This document shows positions 49,968 to 59,620 of a stretch of DNA of 64,000 nucleotides, one piece after another. Numbering within the stretch: position 1 is the stretch's first letter; the number at the start of each line of letters is the position of its first letter. Made by a program: the position numbers and the translations under genes. Under the pieces are notes generated by a model. The model saw nothing but the letters and a program-made list of their open reading frames with translations. It searched no databases and had not been told where the DNA came from. This DNA is from Stenotrophomonas sp. 24(2023) (GTDB lineage: Bacteria; Pseudomonadota; Gammaproteobacteria; Xanthomonadales; Xanthomonadaceae). The DNA lies in contig NZ_CP133160.1 of assembly GCF_030913365.1 (NCBI RefSeq), forward strand, positions 2,270,001 to 2,334,000. Direction: 5' to 3'.

Positions 49968-52763
49968 ATGACCCTCGCTCCCGCTGAACTGCCCGCCGCC
50001 CTGAAGCCCACCGTCGAGCGTGCACTGGCCCGCCTGACCCAGGCGCTGCCCGAGCCGATCCCGACAGAATGGCTGCCGGCAGTCACCCGCCTGGCCATCG
50101 CCAGTGATTTCGCCCTGGATACCCTGGTGCGCCAGCCCGGCCTGCTGGCGCAGCTGGCCGCGCCCGGTTGCCCGCCGCTGCCGGCACCGGTGCTGGACCC
50201 GCTGCAGCCCAGCGACTGGCCGGCGCACCTGCGGCGCTGGCGTGCGGCGATGTCCACCCGCCTGGTCTGGCGTGATCTGGAAGGGCTGGATGATGTGCCG
50301 CAGACCCTGGCCGGGGCCACCCTGCTGGCCGAGCAGTGCCTGGCGCTGGCGCTGGCGGCGCTGTCCCAGGAATTCGCGCAGCGCCACGGCGTGGTGCGCG
50401 ATGCGCAGGGGCAGCCGCAGCAACTGGTGGTGTTCGGCCTGGGCAAGCTGGGCGGGGGAGAACTGAACTTCAGCTCGGATATCGATCTGGTCTACGCCTA
50501 CCCGCAGGCCGGTGAATCCGATGGTGCCCGCCCGCTGGCAGCCGAGGAATACTTCGCGCGCCTGGGCCAGCGCCTGGCCAAGCTGCTGGATGAAACCACG
50601 GTGGATGGCTTCAGCCATCGCGTGGATCTGCGCCTGCGCCCGTTCGGCTCGGCCGGGCGCGTCGCGCTGTCCTTCGCGGCGATGGACCAGTACTTCCAGC
50701 GCGAAGGACGCGACTGGGAACGCTATGCCTGGCTGAAGGCGCGCGCGGTGGCCGGCGATACCGCCGCCGGTGAAGCGTGGCTGCAGACGCTGCGCCCGTT
50801 CGTCTACCGCCGCTACCTGGATTTCACTGCACTGGATGGCCTGCGCGAGATGAAGGCGGCGATCACCGCCGAAGTCGCGCGCCGCGAGCTGCACGAGGAC
50901 ATCAAGCGCGGCGCGGGGGGCATCCGCGAGATTGAATTCCTGTGCCAGGCGCTGCAGCTGATCCGTGGCGGGCGTGAGCCGGCGCTGCGCGAACGTCGCC
51001 TGCTGGTGGCGCTGCCGGCGCTGGTGGAGGGGGGCCAGATCGCCGCCGAGGACGGCGCTGCGCTGCGCGAGGCCTACCTGTTCCTGCGCCGGCTGGAAAA
51101 CCGCCTGCAGATGCTGCGCGATGCACAGACGCACGTGCTGCCGGCCGATGCGCTGGACCGCCAGCGCATTGCCGTCGGCCTGGGCTACCCGGACTGGGAC
51201 GTGCTGCGTGCAGCCCTGGCCGAACAGCAGGCGCGGGTCAGTACCGAATTCGGCGCGCTGCTGGCCCCGCGCCAGGGCCAGGCTGCACCGGACGCGCTGG
51301 CCAACTACTGGCGCAGCCTGCCCGAAGGCAGCGATGCGCAGGTACTGGCCGAGGCCGGCTTCCTCGATGCCGGCGGCGCGGATCAGTCACTGCGCGATTT
51401 CGCCCAGTCGCTGGGGGTCAAATCGCTGTCCGACGTGGCGCGTGCGCGGTTGGACCGCGTATTGCCGGCGCTGCTGCACGCCGCCACGCGCTCACCGCAG
51501 GCCGACGCCGCACTCAAGCGCGTGCTGGGCCTGCTGCAGGCCGTGCTGCGCCGGACCAGCTATTTGGCGCTGCTGGACGAACAACCCAGCGCACTGGCGC
51601 GGCTGGTGGACGTGCTGGCGCGCAGCGCGCTGCTGGCCGAACGGCTGGCGGCCTATCCGCTGCTGCTGGATGAACTGCTGGACGTACGCGTGTCCGGGCC
51701 GATGCCCGATGCGGCCGCCATGCTGGCCGAGTGCCAGCAGGTGCTGGCGGTGGATGACCCGGAAGCCGCGCTGCGCTGGCTCAACGAGATCCGCCTGGCG
51801 CTGAGTTTCCGCATGGCCATGGCCACGCTCGACGGCCGCCAGGGCGCGGTTGACAGCACCCGCCAACTGGCCGAACTGGCCCAGGCGGTGGTGGTGACCG
51901 TGCTGGCGATGGCCGAGGCCGACCTGCGTGCCGCGCACGGCGACATTCCCGGTGGGCGCTTTGCGATCATCGGCTACGGCAGCCTGGGCGGGCTGGAACT
52001 GGGCTTCGGCTCGGATCTGGATCTGGTGTTCCTGCACGACCACGCCGCCGATGTGGACGCCAGCGACGGCCCGCGCCCGCTGGAACCGGGGCGCTGGTAC
52101 GCGCGGCTGGCGCAGAAGGTGATGGCGCTGCTGGGTGCGGTCACCGCCGCCGGGCGCCTGTACGACATCGACGTGCGCCTGCGCCCGGATGGCGGCAAGG
52201 GCGCACTGGTGTCTTCGCTGGCCAGCTACACCGATTATCAGCGCGAACGCGCGTGGACCTGGGAACACCAGGCGCTGGTGCGCGCCCGCGGCGTGGCCGG
52301 CGATGCCACCTTGCTGGCCGACTTCGAGCAGGTGCGCGCGCAGACGCTGGGCCGCGTGCGTGACCGCGACACGCTGTATGCCGACGTGCTGAAGATGCGT
52401 GCGCGCATGCGTACCGAACTGGACCGCAGCGATGCCGCGCGGCTGGACCTGAAGCAGGGTGCCGGCGGTGTGGTGGACATGGAATTCCTGTTGCAGACCG
52501 GCGTGCTCGATCGTGCTGCACAGCACCCCGAACTGCTGCCGCCGCGCGCCACCCCGGCGCTGATCGATGCACTGGCCGATGCCGGTTTCCTGCCGGAGCG
52601 CACGGCGCAGGCGTTGCACGCAGCGCATGCCACGCTGCTGGAGGTCGGCCTGGCCTGCACGCTGGACCGCCGTCCACGGCTGGCACCGACCACCCCGGCC
52701 ATCGAACAGGCCTGCGCAGCGATCAGCGCGGCCTGCGCCACGGCCGGGTTGGCATTCGGGTAA
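49968..52763 (+). CDS. glnE: Bifunctional glutamine synthetase adenylyltransferase/adenylyl-removing enzyme
   Basis: 931-residue regulator of glutamine synthetase activity. It has the two nucleotidyltransferase domains of GlnE: the N-terminal removing domain with [11 protein letters not shown] and the C-terminal adenylylating domain with [12 protein letters not shown], each followed by [10 protein letters not shown] or [15 protein letters not shown] motifs. The length is normal for the family. The ATG at 49968 was chosen; an ORF extension upstream covers the terminator and is not coding. It is monocistronic and followed by the SMAG array. Confidence 0.96.
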   Translation: MTLAPAELPAALKPTVERALARLTQALPEPIPTEWLPAVTRLAIASDFALDTLVRQPGLLAQLAAPGCPPLPAPVLDPLQPSDWPAHLRRWRAAMSTRLVWRDLEGLDDVPQTLAGATLLAEQCLALALAALSQEFAQRHGVVRDAQGQPQQLVVFGLGKLGGGELNFSSDIDLVYAYPQAGESDGARPLAAEEYFARLGQRLAKLLDETTVDGFSHRVDLRLRPFGSAGRVALSFAAMDQYFQREGRDWERYAWLKARAVAGDTAAGEAWLQTLRPFVYRRYLDFTALDGLREMKAAITAEVARRELHEDIKRGAGGIREIEFLCQALQLIRGGREPALRERRLLVALPALVEGGQIAAEDGAALREAYLFLRRLENRLQMLRDAQTHVLPADALDRQRIAVGLGYPDWDVLRAALAEQQARVSTEFGALLAPRQGQAAPDALANYWRSLPEGSDAQVLAEAGFLDAGGADQSLRDFAQSLGVKSLSDVARARLDRVLPALLHAATRSPQADAALKRVLGLLQAVLRRTSYLALLDEQPSALARLVDVLARSALLAERLAAYPLLLDELLDVRVSGPMPDAAAMLAECQQVLAVDDPEAALRWLNEIRLALSFRMAMATLDGRQGAVDSTRQLAELAQAVVVTVLAMAEADLRAAHGDIPGGRFAIIGYGSLGGLELGFGSDLDLVFLHDHAADVDASDGPRPLEPGRWYARLAQKVMALLGAVTAAGRLYDIDVRLRPDGGKGALVSSLASYTDYQRERAWTWEHQALVRARGVAGDATLLADFEQVRAQTLGRVRDRDTLYADVLKMRARMRTELDRSDAARLDLKQGAGGVVDMEFLLQTGVLDRAAQHPELLPPRATPALIDALADAGFLPERTAQALHAAHATLLEVGLACTLDRRPRLAPTTPAIEQACAAISAACATAGLAFG

Positions 52764-52785
52764 TCCGCAGCAGAACGAAGCGTGT

Positions 52786-53206
52786 GTAGCGCCACGCCAT
52801 GCGTGGCTGCACCCGGCGAGCACCGCGCAGCCACCCATGGGGTGGCTCTACAGCGGGCGGGTCTGGCGCTTGTGTAGTGCCACGTCATGCGTGGCTGTTT
52901 TGGGTAGGCATCGCGCAGCCACCCATGGGGTGGCTCTACAGCAGGCGGGTCTGGTGCTTGTGTAGTGCCACGCCATGCGTGGCTGTTTTGGGTAGGCATC
53001 GCGCAGCCACCCATGGGGTGGCTCTACAGCGGGGGGCGGGTCTGGCGCTTGTGTAGTGCCACGCCATGCGTGGCTGTTTTGGGTAGGCACCGCACAGCCA
53101 CCCATGGGGTGGCTCTACAGCAGGCGGGTCTGGCGTTTGTGTAGTGCCACGCCATGCGTGGCTGTTTTGGGTAGGCACCGCGCAGCCACCCATGGGGTGG
53201 CTCTAC
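52786..53206. repeat. Tandem array of five paired SMAG repeats
   Basis: Five copies of an 88- to 91-bp unit, with GTAG at 52786, 52874, 52962, 53053 and 53141. Each unit holds two facing palindromes: GTAG(T/C)GCCACGCCATGCGTGGC on one strand, then about 30 bp later GCCACCCATGGGGTGGC closed by CTCTAC, i.e. a second GTAG element on the other strand. The spacer (GCAGGCGGGTCTGGCGCTTGT) is also repeated, so whole units were duplicated. The array fills the gap between glnE and the convergent YhhQ-like gene. Confidence 0.95.
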
Positions 53207-53233
53207 CCTGGTGATCGGTGCCGCACCACGGTG

Positions 53234-53785
53234 TTACCGCGCCGGGGCCATCTTCCACAGCAGGGCGCGGAACGGGGCCAGCAGGCAGATGCCCATCGCC
53301 AGCTTCACCGCCAGATCGCCGGCGGCCCAGCTCAGCCACGGCAGCGATGAGCCGGCAAAGGCGATCGACCAGAAAATCGTGGTGTCCACCGTGGCGCTGC
53401 AGGTGGTGGCCACCATCGGTGCGCGCCACCAGCTGCCCTGGCGCAGGCGGTCGAACACGGTGATGTCCAGCAGCTGCGCCACGATGAAGGCCGAGCACGA
53501 GGCCACCGCGATGCGCGGCGTGGCCACCCAGACCGACAGCACCACCGCCACCGCGAAGCCGGCCCATGCCACGCGGCGCGCCGGGCCGGGGCCGAAGCGG
53601 CGGTTGATCAGGTTGCTGACCAGGAACGCGACCGGGTAGCTGAAGGCCCCCCAGGTCAGCCAGTCGTTGATCGGGTACTGCACCAGCACGTTGGAGCCCA
53701 GCACCACCGCGCCCATGGCCAGCACCGCCAGCACCAGCGCACGCGCGGTCAGCGGGGCAAACACAGGGGAAGGACGCACAGGCAT
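53234..53785 (-). CDS. Queuosine precursor transporter (YhhQ/VUT family)
   Basis: 183-residue inner membrane protein with six helices. VUT/ECF-like family marks are YPVAFLVSNLINRRFGP, FIVAQLLDITVFDRLRQ and the TTIFWSIAFAG helix. YhhQ takes up queuosine precursors preQ0/preQ1. The ATG at 53785 gives the normal family length; an upstream start adds 20 atypical residues. It is downstream of the SMAG array, convergent to glnE. Confidence 0.88.
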   Translation of the reverse strand: MPVRPSPVFAPLTARALVLAVLAMGAVVLGSNVLVQYPINDWLTWGAFSYPVAFLVSNLINRRFGPGPARRVAWAGFAVAVVLSVWVATPRIAVASCSAFIVAQLLDITVFDRLRQGSWWRAPMVATTCSATVDTTIFWSIAFAGSSLPWLSWAAGDLAVKLAMGICLLAPFRALLWKMAPAR

Positions 53786-53871
53786 GGCGAGCCGGGGGAG
53801 GTGTGGGGACCGCGCATTATCCGCCCGCAGCGGCGCCGGGGCCACCGGCGCCGTTCAGGCAGCGGCCGGGG

Positions 53872-54381
53872 TCACCAGGTGGCGGTGGTGTTGTCGTTGG
53901 CCGCGTAGGCCGTGGGCACATAGGCCAGCGGCGTGTCGGCCGTGTCACGCACCGTCCAGCCGGAACCGGCCGGGGTGGGGCTGAAGTGCACGGTCTGGCC
54001 CACGGCGAACGCCGCTGCCGGGTCCTGCCCGGTCACCGCCGGCCACTTCAGTGTGGCGGTCTGGTCGGCATGGCCGGGGACCTGCAGCTGCACCTGGCGG
54101 CCGCCTTCCTTGCGGTCTTCCACGGCTGTGACTTCCATCGGCGGCAGCTCGGCGGCCTTGGTGCGTTCCGGGGTGGCCGGCGTGTCCTTGCCCTGCGACG
54201 CCGCGGTGGAGTACTCGAACATCCGTGCCGACATGGCCAGCGGCATCGAAACGACGATCACCGAGGTGATGACCATGCTGGCCTCGCTGCTGTTCATTTC
54301 ACCGGCATGGGTGGTGGGGGCCAGGGCCGTGGTGGCAGCCAGCAGCACGGCGGCGGTGCAGGCGGAAAAACGAAGGTTCAT
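53872..54381 (-). CDS. Secreted hypothetical protein, partner of the DUF2145 gene
   Basis: 169-residue protein with a signal peptide (ends THAGEMNSS) and a hydrophobic segment (about 40-57) that could anchor it. Beta-strand-like sequence follows (QVQLQVPGHADQTATLKW, VGQTVHFSPTPAGSGWTV). The start follows AAGGAGACT, the best ribosome site in this part, only 14 bp after the DUF2145 stop. The same pairing suggests joint function, but the family is unknown to me. Confidence 0.78.
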   Translation of the reverse strand: MNLRFSACTAAVLLAATTALAPTTHAGEMNSSEASMVITSVIVVSMPLAMSARMFEYSTAASQGKDTPATPERTKAAELPPMEVTAVEDRKEGGRQVQLQVPGHADQTATLKWPAVTGQDPAAAFAVGQTVHFSPTPAGSGWTVRDTADTPLAYVPTAYAANDNTTATW

Positions 54382-54395
54382 CGCAGTCTCCTTGT

Positions 54396-55253
54396 TCAAG
54401 GGGCGGGCGGCGCGGCGCCGTCCACTTTCACGTGCGGGATGGCCAGTTCCTGCTGCAGCGTGTCGCGGGCGCGCAGGAAATCGAACACCGATTCCACGGT
54501 CACCACCGAGTAGTTGCCGGAAATGCGTTCACCGGCCGGGTGGTCGGTGGTGGTGGCGTTGGCCACGAACAGGCGTGCGCCCAGGCGCTTGCCCAGCCCC
54601 AGGTGCAGCTTGCTGGGCAGGTAGTCGTGCGTGCGCAGCCACTGCTGGGCCTGGCTGCGGTTGATGATGGGGGCATCACCGTTGGCCTGCGCCATCGCCG
54701 CGGCCAGCACTTCCAGGATCCACTGGTTGGAATTCTGGTAATCGGTGGCGAACGGGTAGGCCACCACGTTGTACTTCGGTTCGTGCAGCACGCGCGGCTG
54801 GATGGCCGGGGCGGCCAGCATCGCCTTCAGCGCGGCACGCACGGCTGGGGTCGGCACGCCGATGCGCAGGTCGGTATGGCCGCCGCTTTCACCGATGAAA
54901 TTGCCCAGCCCTTCGCGGTACAGCTGCGAGTGGTCGGTCTTGCAGCGGTTGAGCAGGTGGATGGCGCGCCAGCGGCCGTCGGCTTCGCGCAGCAGGAAGG
55001 CCAGATGGCTGTGGCGCAGGCCGTAGCGGCTCAGGTCCTGGCCACCGCGCGCGGCAATCACCACGTCCACGTTGTCCAGGGCATCCAGACGTTCGCCGGT
55101 CACCCAGGCCACATCGAACATCGCCGCCTGCGCGGGCACGCTGGGAATGCGTTCGTTGCAGACCGCGCTCTGCGCACCGGCGGTATGGGCCGTGCCCAGC
55201 AGCACGCCCGCCAGCAGGGCCATGCGCAGCAACGGGGGGGCAGTACGCTCCAT
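54396..55253 (-). CDS. DUF2145 domain protein
   Basis: 285-residue exported protein with a signal peptide ending AGAQSAV. The pattern DVVIAARGGQDLSRYGLRHSHLAFLLR, RAIHLLNRC and GGHTDLRIGVPTPAV follows the DUF2145 domain, which covers most of the mature protein. The dense His/Asp/Arg motifs suggest an enzyme or metal site, but no function is known for this family. GGAGACC precedes the ATG. First gene of a two-gene operon with the protein encoded just downstream. Confidence 0.85.
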   Translation of the reverse strand: MERTAPPLLRMALLAGVLLGTAHTAGAQSAVCNERIPSVPAQAAMFDVAWVTGERLDALDNVDVVIAARGGQDLSRYGLRHSHLAFLLREADGRWRAIHLLNRCKTDHSQLYREGLGNFIGESGGHTDLRIGVPTPAVRAALKAMLAAPAIQPRVLHEPKYNVVAYPFATDYQNSNQWILEVLAAAMAQANGDAPIINRSQAQQWLRTHDYLPSKLHLGLGKRLGARLFVANATTTDHPAGERISGNYSVVTVESVFDFLRARDTLQQELAIPHVKVDGAAPPAP

Positions 55254-55318
55254 GTACAGGTCTCCAGGCGGGCCGGTCTGCCCGCCCGCGCATCATAGCG
55301 CTGCTGTCAGCGCCGGGA

Positions 55319-55531
55319 TCAGTGCGAGACGCCCTTGCTTTCCAGCTCCTTGCGGCAGGTATCGCTGATGGGGGCCAGCGCGTGCGGGGGCAGGCTGCCA
55401 TCGCGCGTGCGGGGCTGTGCCCGGCTGGCATCCAGCTGCTGCTGGCACTGCCAGGAAATGGCTTCCAGTTCGGTGGGGGTGCTGGCACAGGCGGACAGCA
55501 GGGCCAGGGGCAGCAACAGCAGAATTCGCAT
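55319..55531 (-). CDS. Small lipoprotein
   Basis: 70-residue protein with a lipoprotein signal (MRILLLLPLALLSACAS, lipobox LSAC). The short mature part has one more Cys pair (WQCQQQL and DTCRKEL), probably a disulfide, and no recognisable domain. The start was chosen for the signal. It sits between the DUF2145 operon and the ELM1 gene on the same strand. Confidence 0.75.
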   Translation of the reverse strand: MRILLLLPLALLSACASTPTELEAISWQCQQQLDASRAQPRTRDGSLPPHALAPISDTCRKELESKGVSH

Positions 55532-55589
55532 GGGGAAACCCAGTCCGGCGGGATGGCTGGACTCTACCGGGGCAGCCGGATGGAAATGT

Positions 55590-56603
55590 TCAAAAATCGG
55601 TAGCTGCCGGGGGCGCGGGGGAAACATCAGTGCGTGGTACCTGCAGCCCAAGCCGGGCCACTACCTCCGCGGCGATCCGCGAGGTTTCGCGCAGCGGGGC
55701 AATCCCGTCGTGATCCCACTCCAGCCAGCCCGCCTGCAGGCGACCGCGCTCGCGCAGCGCGCGCTGGAAATGCAGCAACCGGCCCTGCACGGCATCGGCC
55801 AGCGCGACGCAGACCGGCAGGCGCGTCGCGCAGGCCTCGGACAGCAGGTTCACCGAATCGGGTGAGACCACCACGCGGTCGGCCCAGCCCAGCAGGCCGG
55901 CATAGGGGTTCACGCCATCGCCGCCGTCGCCCCAGATCACGTTCGGAACGTCGGCGGCCATCGCGCGCAGGCGCTCGGCCAGTGCCGGCGGTGTGCGCCG
56001 GGAGGTGGTGGCCAGCAGGCTGCCACCCTCGGCACGCAGCTGCGCGACCACCTGCCCGAACACCTGCACCATCGCGCGTTCGTCCCAGGGGGCCAATGGT
56101 GTCGGTCCGCCCACCAGCAGGGCAGTGCGCGGGCCGGGCAGGGCACCGAAATCGGCGAAGGCCGCCCGGCCCAGCGCCAGCCAGTCATCGCTGACCGGGT
56201 TGAGGCTGCCCAGCAGGGTCAGCACGTTGCCGCCGCGCAGGCGGTCGTGCTCGGGTACCACCACCAGATCCCAGTGGCGGGCGCTGATGCGCGGGTCCAG
56301 CACCTGCACCACGCGGCTGCCGTGCGCGCGCAGTACACGCAGGGCCCCGGCGGCCTGGCGGCCACAGCCGATCGCCAGCGCCGGCGGGTCCTGCAACGCG
56401 GCTGCAAAGGCATCCCCATAGCCGTGCCGGTCACCGGGCAGGCGGCGCGGGGCCAGCCAGCGCCAGGGCGCGCGCGGCTGCAGGGTCAGCGGATGGTGCA
56501 CGCCCAGCCGCAGGGCCGAGGCCAGCGCCACGGCCTGGCGGACATTGCCGGCACGGCCGTCCGTGACCGTCCACGGGGCGCTCGATCGTTTCACCATTGG
56601 CAT
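55590..56603 (-). CDS. Mitochondrial fission ELM1 family protein (putative glycosyl/nucleotide-sugar enzyme)
   Basis: 337-residue soluble protein whose middle and C-terminal parts match the ELM1-like domain: LLVGGPTPLAPWDE, LLATTSRRTPPALAERL, and GWADRVVVSPDSVNLLSEACATRLPV, a GT-B-like arrangement. In bacteria such genes often lie near envelope genes, but no activity is proven. Two ATGs (56603, 56597) are close; neither has a clear ribosome site. It is divergent from the nitroreductase gene. Confidence 0.85.
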   Translation of the reverse strand: MPMVKRSSAPWTVTDGRAGNVRQAVALASALRLGVHHPLTLQPRAPWRWLAPRRLPGDRHGYGDAFAAALQDPPALAIGCGRQAAGALRVLRAHGSRVVQVLDPRISARHWDLVVVPEHDRLRGGNVLTLLGSLNPVSDDWLALGRAAFADFGALPGPRTALLVGGPTPLAPWDERAMVQVFGQVVAQLRAEGGSLLATTSRRTPPALAERLRAMAADVPNVIWGDGGDGVNPYAGLLGWADRVVVSPDSVNLLSEACATRLPVCVALADAVQGRLLHFQRALRERGRLQAGWLEWDHDGIAPLRETSRIAAEVVARLGLQVPRTDVSPAPPAATDF

Positions 56604-56720
56604 TAATTCGTTTCAGCCCTGCTGGGTGTTGCAACAGTCGCGACACTCTACACTGCCGGACATTCTTACGCGCCGCACCGCCCCCACCGGCGCGGCCCTG
56701 CTGCCATTGGAGGTTTCCTG

Positions 56721-57311
56721 ATGTCCACCGCGCTCGACGCTGCCGCCCTCGACCAGCTGTTCCGTACTGCCCGCACCCAGAACGCCTTCCTCGATACCCC
56801 GGTGGAAGACAGCCAGCTGCATGCCCTGTACGACCTGCTGAAGTGGGCCCCGACGGCCGCCAACGGCAGCCCGGCGCGCTTCGTGTTCGTGAAGTCGGCC
56901 GAGGCCAAGGCCAAGCTGGCCCCGGCCCTGTCCGAAGGCAACCACGACAAGACGCTGGCCGCGCCGGTCACCGTCATCGTCGCCTTCGACCAGGATTTCC
57001 ACGAAAAGCTGCCGTATCTGTTCCCGCACGCCGACGCCAAGGCCTGGTTCGACGGCCCGCGTGAAGGCCGCCACGAAGGCGCGTTCCGCAATGGCAGCCT
57101 GCAGGGCGCCTACCTGATCCTGGCCGCGCGTGCGCTGGGCCTGGATGCCGGCCCGATGTCCGGCTTCGACAATGCCAAGGTGGACGAGGCGTTCTTCGCC
57201 GGCACGCCCCTCAAGTCGAACTTCCTGGTCAACCTGGGGTACGGTGATCCCTCGGGCCTGTTCCCGCGCCTGCCGCGCCTGTCCTTCGACGAGGCCGCGC
57301 GCATCGCGTAA
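56721..57311 (+). CDS. Nitroreductase family protein, RutE-like (malonic semialdehyde reductase type)
   Basis: 196-residue flavoenzyme. It begins [19 protein letters not shown] with the FMN-binding arginine region, has [21 protein letters not shown] and the later [14 protein letters not shown] and [19 protein letters not shown] of the RutE/YcdJ group, which reduces malonic semialdehyde in pyrimidine breakdown. No other rut genes are nearby, so the substrate may differ. Monocistronic, divergent from the ELM1 gene. Confidence 0.88.
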   Translation: MSTALDAAALDQLFRTARTQNAFLDTPVEDSQLHALYDLLKWAPTAANGSPARFVFVKSAEAKAKLAPALSEGNHDKTLAAPVTVIVAFDQDFHEKLPYLFPHADAKAWFDGPREGRHEGAFRNGSLQGAYLILAARALGLDAGPMSGFDNAKVDEAFFAGTPLKSNFLVNLGYGDPSGLFPRLPRLSFDEAARIA

Positions 57312-57415
57312 GCGTTGTACCGGTTCAACGCCCGCCTGCCCGGCGGGTCGCGTTTTGTCTGTACCGTCTGCTGCACCGCGCGTGTCCCCACCCAACGATC
57401 CGGAGAGACCCTGAA

Positions 57416-58126
57416 ATGAGCACCACCCGCAAACTGCTGCTGCCGCTGGCCCTGACCCTGGCCATCGCCGCCTGCTCCAAGCCGGCCGACACCGCTGCCC
57501 CGGCCGCCGATGCCGCCGCTCCGCCCGCCACCGAACAGCCGGCCGCCACCCCGGCCGCTGATGCTGCCGCTGCTGCCCCGGCCGCCGAAGCGATCCAGAT
57601 CGCCTCGGGCACCTACAAGCTGGACCCCACCCACACCGACGTGCTGGCCCAGTGGAGCCACTTCGGTTTCTCGCACCCCAGCGCCCACTTCGGCAACGCC
57701 GAAGGCACCCTGGTGTACGACGCCACCGACGTGACCAAGTCCACCGTAGAAGTGAAGCTGCCGCTGAGCGGCCTGAACAGCTTCACCGCCAAGTTCGACG
57801 AGCACCTGAAGAGCGCCGATTTCTTCGACGCCGCCAAGTTCCCGGCCGCCACCTTCAAGAGCACCAAGGTGGAAGCCGCCGGCACCAACAAGCTGACCGT
57901 CACCGGTGACCTGACCATCAAGGACATCACCAAGCCGGTCACCCTGGATGTGACCATCAACGGCGGTGGCGAGCACCCGATGGCCAAGGTGCCGGCTGCC
58001 GGCTTCGATGCCACCACCACCCTCAAGCGCAGCGATTTCGGCGTGGGTGCCTACGCCCCGAACGTCAGCGATGAAGTGAAGATCCGCATCACCACCGAAG
58101 CCACCGGCGAAAAGCCGGCCGCTTGA
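57416..58126 (+). CDS. YceI family periplasmic lipid-binding protein, lipoprotein
   Basis: 236-residue protein with a lipoprotein signal (lipobox IAAC) and an Ala/Pro linker, then a complete YceI domain: TYKLDPTHTDVLAQWSHFGFSHP, the long hydrophobic barrel strands (KLPLSGLNSFTAKFDEHLKS) and RSDFGVGAYAP near the end. YceI proteins bind isoprenoid chains such as ubiquinone. The gene is monocistronic with a strong terminator directly downstream. Confidence 0.93.
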   Translation: MSTTRKLLLPLALTLAIAACSKPADTAAPAADAAAPPATEQPAATPAADAAAAAPAAEAIQIASGTYKLDPTHTDVLAQWSHFGFSHPSAHFGNAEGTLVYDATDVTKSTVEVKLPLSGLNSFTAKFDEHLKSADFFDAAKFPAATFKSTKVEAAGTNKLTVTGDLTIKDITKPVTLDVTINGGGEHPMAKVPAAGFDATTTLKRSDFGVGAYAPNVSDEVKIRITTEATGEKPAA

Positions 58127-58156
58127 TGCACCCCGCTCACTCGTCGTGAGAAGGCA

Positions 58157-58187
58157 GAAGGCCCGCTGGAAAGCGGGCCTTCTTTTT
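58157..58187 (+). terminator. Terminator after the YceI gene
   Basis: 11-bp stem GAAGGCCCGCT / AGCGGGCCTTC with a GGAA tetraloop, followed by TTTTT; also usable in reverse for the convergent gene. Confidence 0.9.
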
Positions 58188-58251
58188 GGGAGATGCCGCG
58201 CTGCGCGCGATCATCGATCAGCAAACGACGCTGCCGTCATGCCGTCGCTGC

Positions 58252-58653
58252 TTACTTCACCGCCTGCAGCCACATCCCGGCCACATCGCTGGGGCTCTGC
58301 TTGGGCTTCACCGGCAACGCCGTCACGCGCACGAAGGTCTGCGCGGCCTGGGCCAGCACCTGGCGGGCGATCAGGGCGGCCTGCTTCACCGTGGCCTGCT
58401 GCTTGCGCAGCTGCACGATATGCACCGACGGGCGCCCCACCGGGGCGTATTTCTGGTCGCGGCGCAGGATGTCGGCCACCTGGCCCACTTCATGTTCGGC
58501 CCGCAGGTAGCGCTGCTGTGCGGCCACCAGTTCGCGCAGCGGGGCGCGCAGGGCGGCCGGATCGGCGAAGGCGGCCAGTGCGGCATCGCAGGCGTCGTCG
58601 TCCTGCAGGCGTGCCTGCAGCGCGTCCAGGCCGGCCAGGGTCAGTTTGCCCAT
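58252..58653 (-). CDS. Hypothetical protein, 133 residues
   Basis: Soluble protein of 133 residues made mainly of predicted helices (AALRAPLRELVAAQQRYLRAEHEVGQ, LRKQQATVKQAALIARQVL). No motif or family is recognised. The start was moved to the ATG at 58653 because the upstream part is atypical. It is divergent from the membrane protein gene at 58793. Confidence 0.65.
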   Translation of the reverse strand: MGKLTLAGLDALQARLQDDDACDAALAAFADPAALRAPLRELVAAQQRYLRAEHEVGQVADILRRDQKYAPVGRPSVHIVQLRKQQATVKQAALIARQVLAQAAQTFVRVTALPVKPKQSPSDVAGMWLQAVK

Positions 58654-58792
58654 GGTGGGCCTCGTTGGTACGGAAAAGGGCCGCGATTGTCGCATTGTCC
58701 GCTTGCATGGGGCCAAATCCTGCCGTGGCGGGAAGGGCGGTGCCCGCTGCCGTTACCATGGCAGCGACGGCAGGACAGCCAAGGAGCAGCAC

Positions 58793-59599
58793 ATGCAGGA
58801 CGCACAGTACTGGTGGGGCGAATTCTGGACCGGGTTGAGCGTGTTCGACCTGGTGGCGGGTACGGTGCTGGGCAGCGTGGTCGGGCTGGCGCTGGGCATT
58901 GCCTGGTGGCGGGTGATGCACCGGCGCGGCTGGCTGGCACGCCGCCGCCGCTGGCACCACCTGCTGGTCGGCAGCCAGGTGGTGCTGCTGCCGCTGGCCG
59001 TGGCGTTCTTCGGCCTGCAGGTGGGCTTTACCGCCGGTGCCCATCGCGCGCTGTTCAAGCAGCTCGATCACTTCCAGCCGCACCTGCAAACGCTGGTCGG
59101 CGGCTGGGGCGAAGGGCTCGGCAACGCACTGGAGGACGAGCGCATGCGCCAGGCGCTGCGCAGCGAAGGCACGGTAGGCGATGTGGCCGATGCGGTGGTG
59201 GCCGCCTACCTCAGCGAGCACCCGCTGCCGGGCGTGGAGCGCCTGGGTGACGGGCCGGTAGGGCGCGCGGCCGGCTGGGTGATCGGCAAGGTCCGTGCCG
59301 GGGTGATGCGCGGCGTGGTGGAAGACACCCTGGTCGAACAGGCCGGCCGGGTGGGGCTGGAATCGGGCGTGGTGCGCGAAGCGCTGGGCATGCACGTGGC
59401 CGAGCTGCTGCATACGCGCGGCGCGCTGCGGCTGGTGAAAGCCCAGATCAACGGCATGATGCCGGGCGTGTACGTGGGCCTGTTGTTGCCGCTGGCGCTG
59501 ATCGCGCTGCTGGTGGCGCTGGAAATCGTGGCGGCACACCGTTTCCGGTGGCTGCCGGCCCGCGTGCCGGCGCCCGCCCCCGCAGGGACAGGGCGCTGA
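58793..59599 (+). CDS. Membrane protein of unknown function with two N-terminal helices
   Basis: 268-residue protein: two hydrophobic helices near the N-terminus, a charged middle part with a regular leucine/valine spacing (about 110-220), and one more helix near the C-terminus, then a Pro/Ala tail. AAGGAG precedes the ATG at 58793. No homologue is recognised. It stands alone, upstream of the siderophore-interacting protein gene, which is on the other strand. Confidence 0.72.
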   Translation: MQDAQYWWGEFWTGLSVFDLVAGTVLGSVVGLALGIAWWRVMHRRGWLARRRRWHHLLVGSQVVLLPLAVAFFGLQVGFTAGAHRALFKQLDHFQPHLQTLVGGWGEGLGNALEDERMRQALRSEGTVGDVADAVVAAYLSEHPLPGVERLGDGPVGRAAGWVIGKVRAGVMRGVVEDTLVEQAGRVGLESGVVREALGMHVAELLHTRGALRLVKAQINGMMPGVYVGLLLPLALIALLVALEIVAAHRFRWLPARVPAPAPAGTGR

Positions 59600-59620
59600 C
59601 CCGGGGCCGCGCGGTGCCCC

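Noticed and set aside
52238..53193. Repeating 'proteins' with HAWRG and MGGCA phrases around the SMAG array
   Set aside because: The ORFs arise from translating the tandem GTAG repeat units; repeat period and composition come from DNA, not from coding selection.
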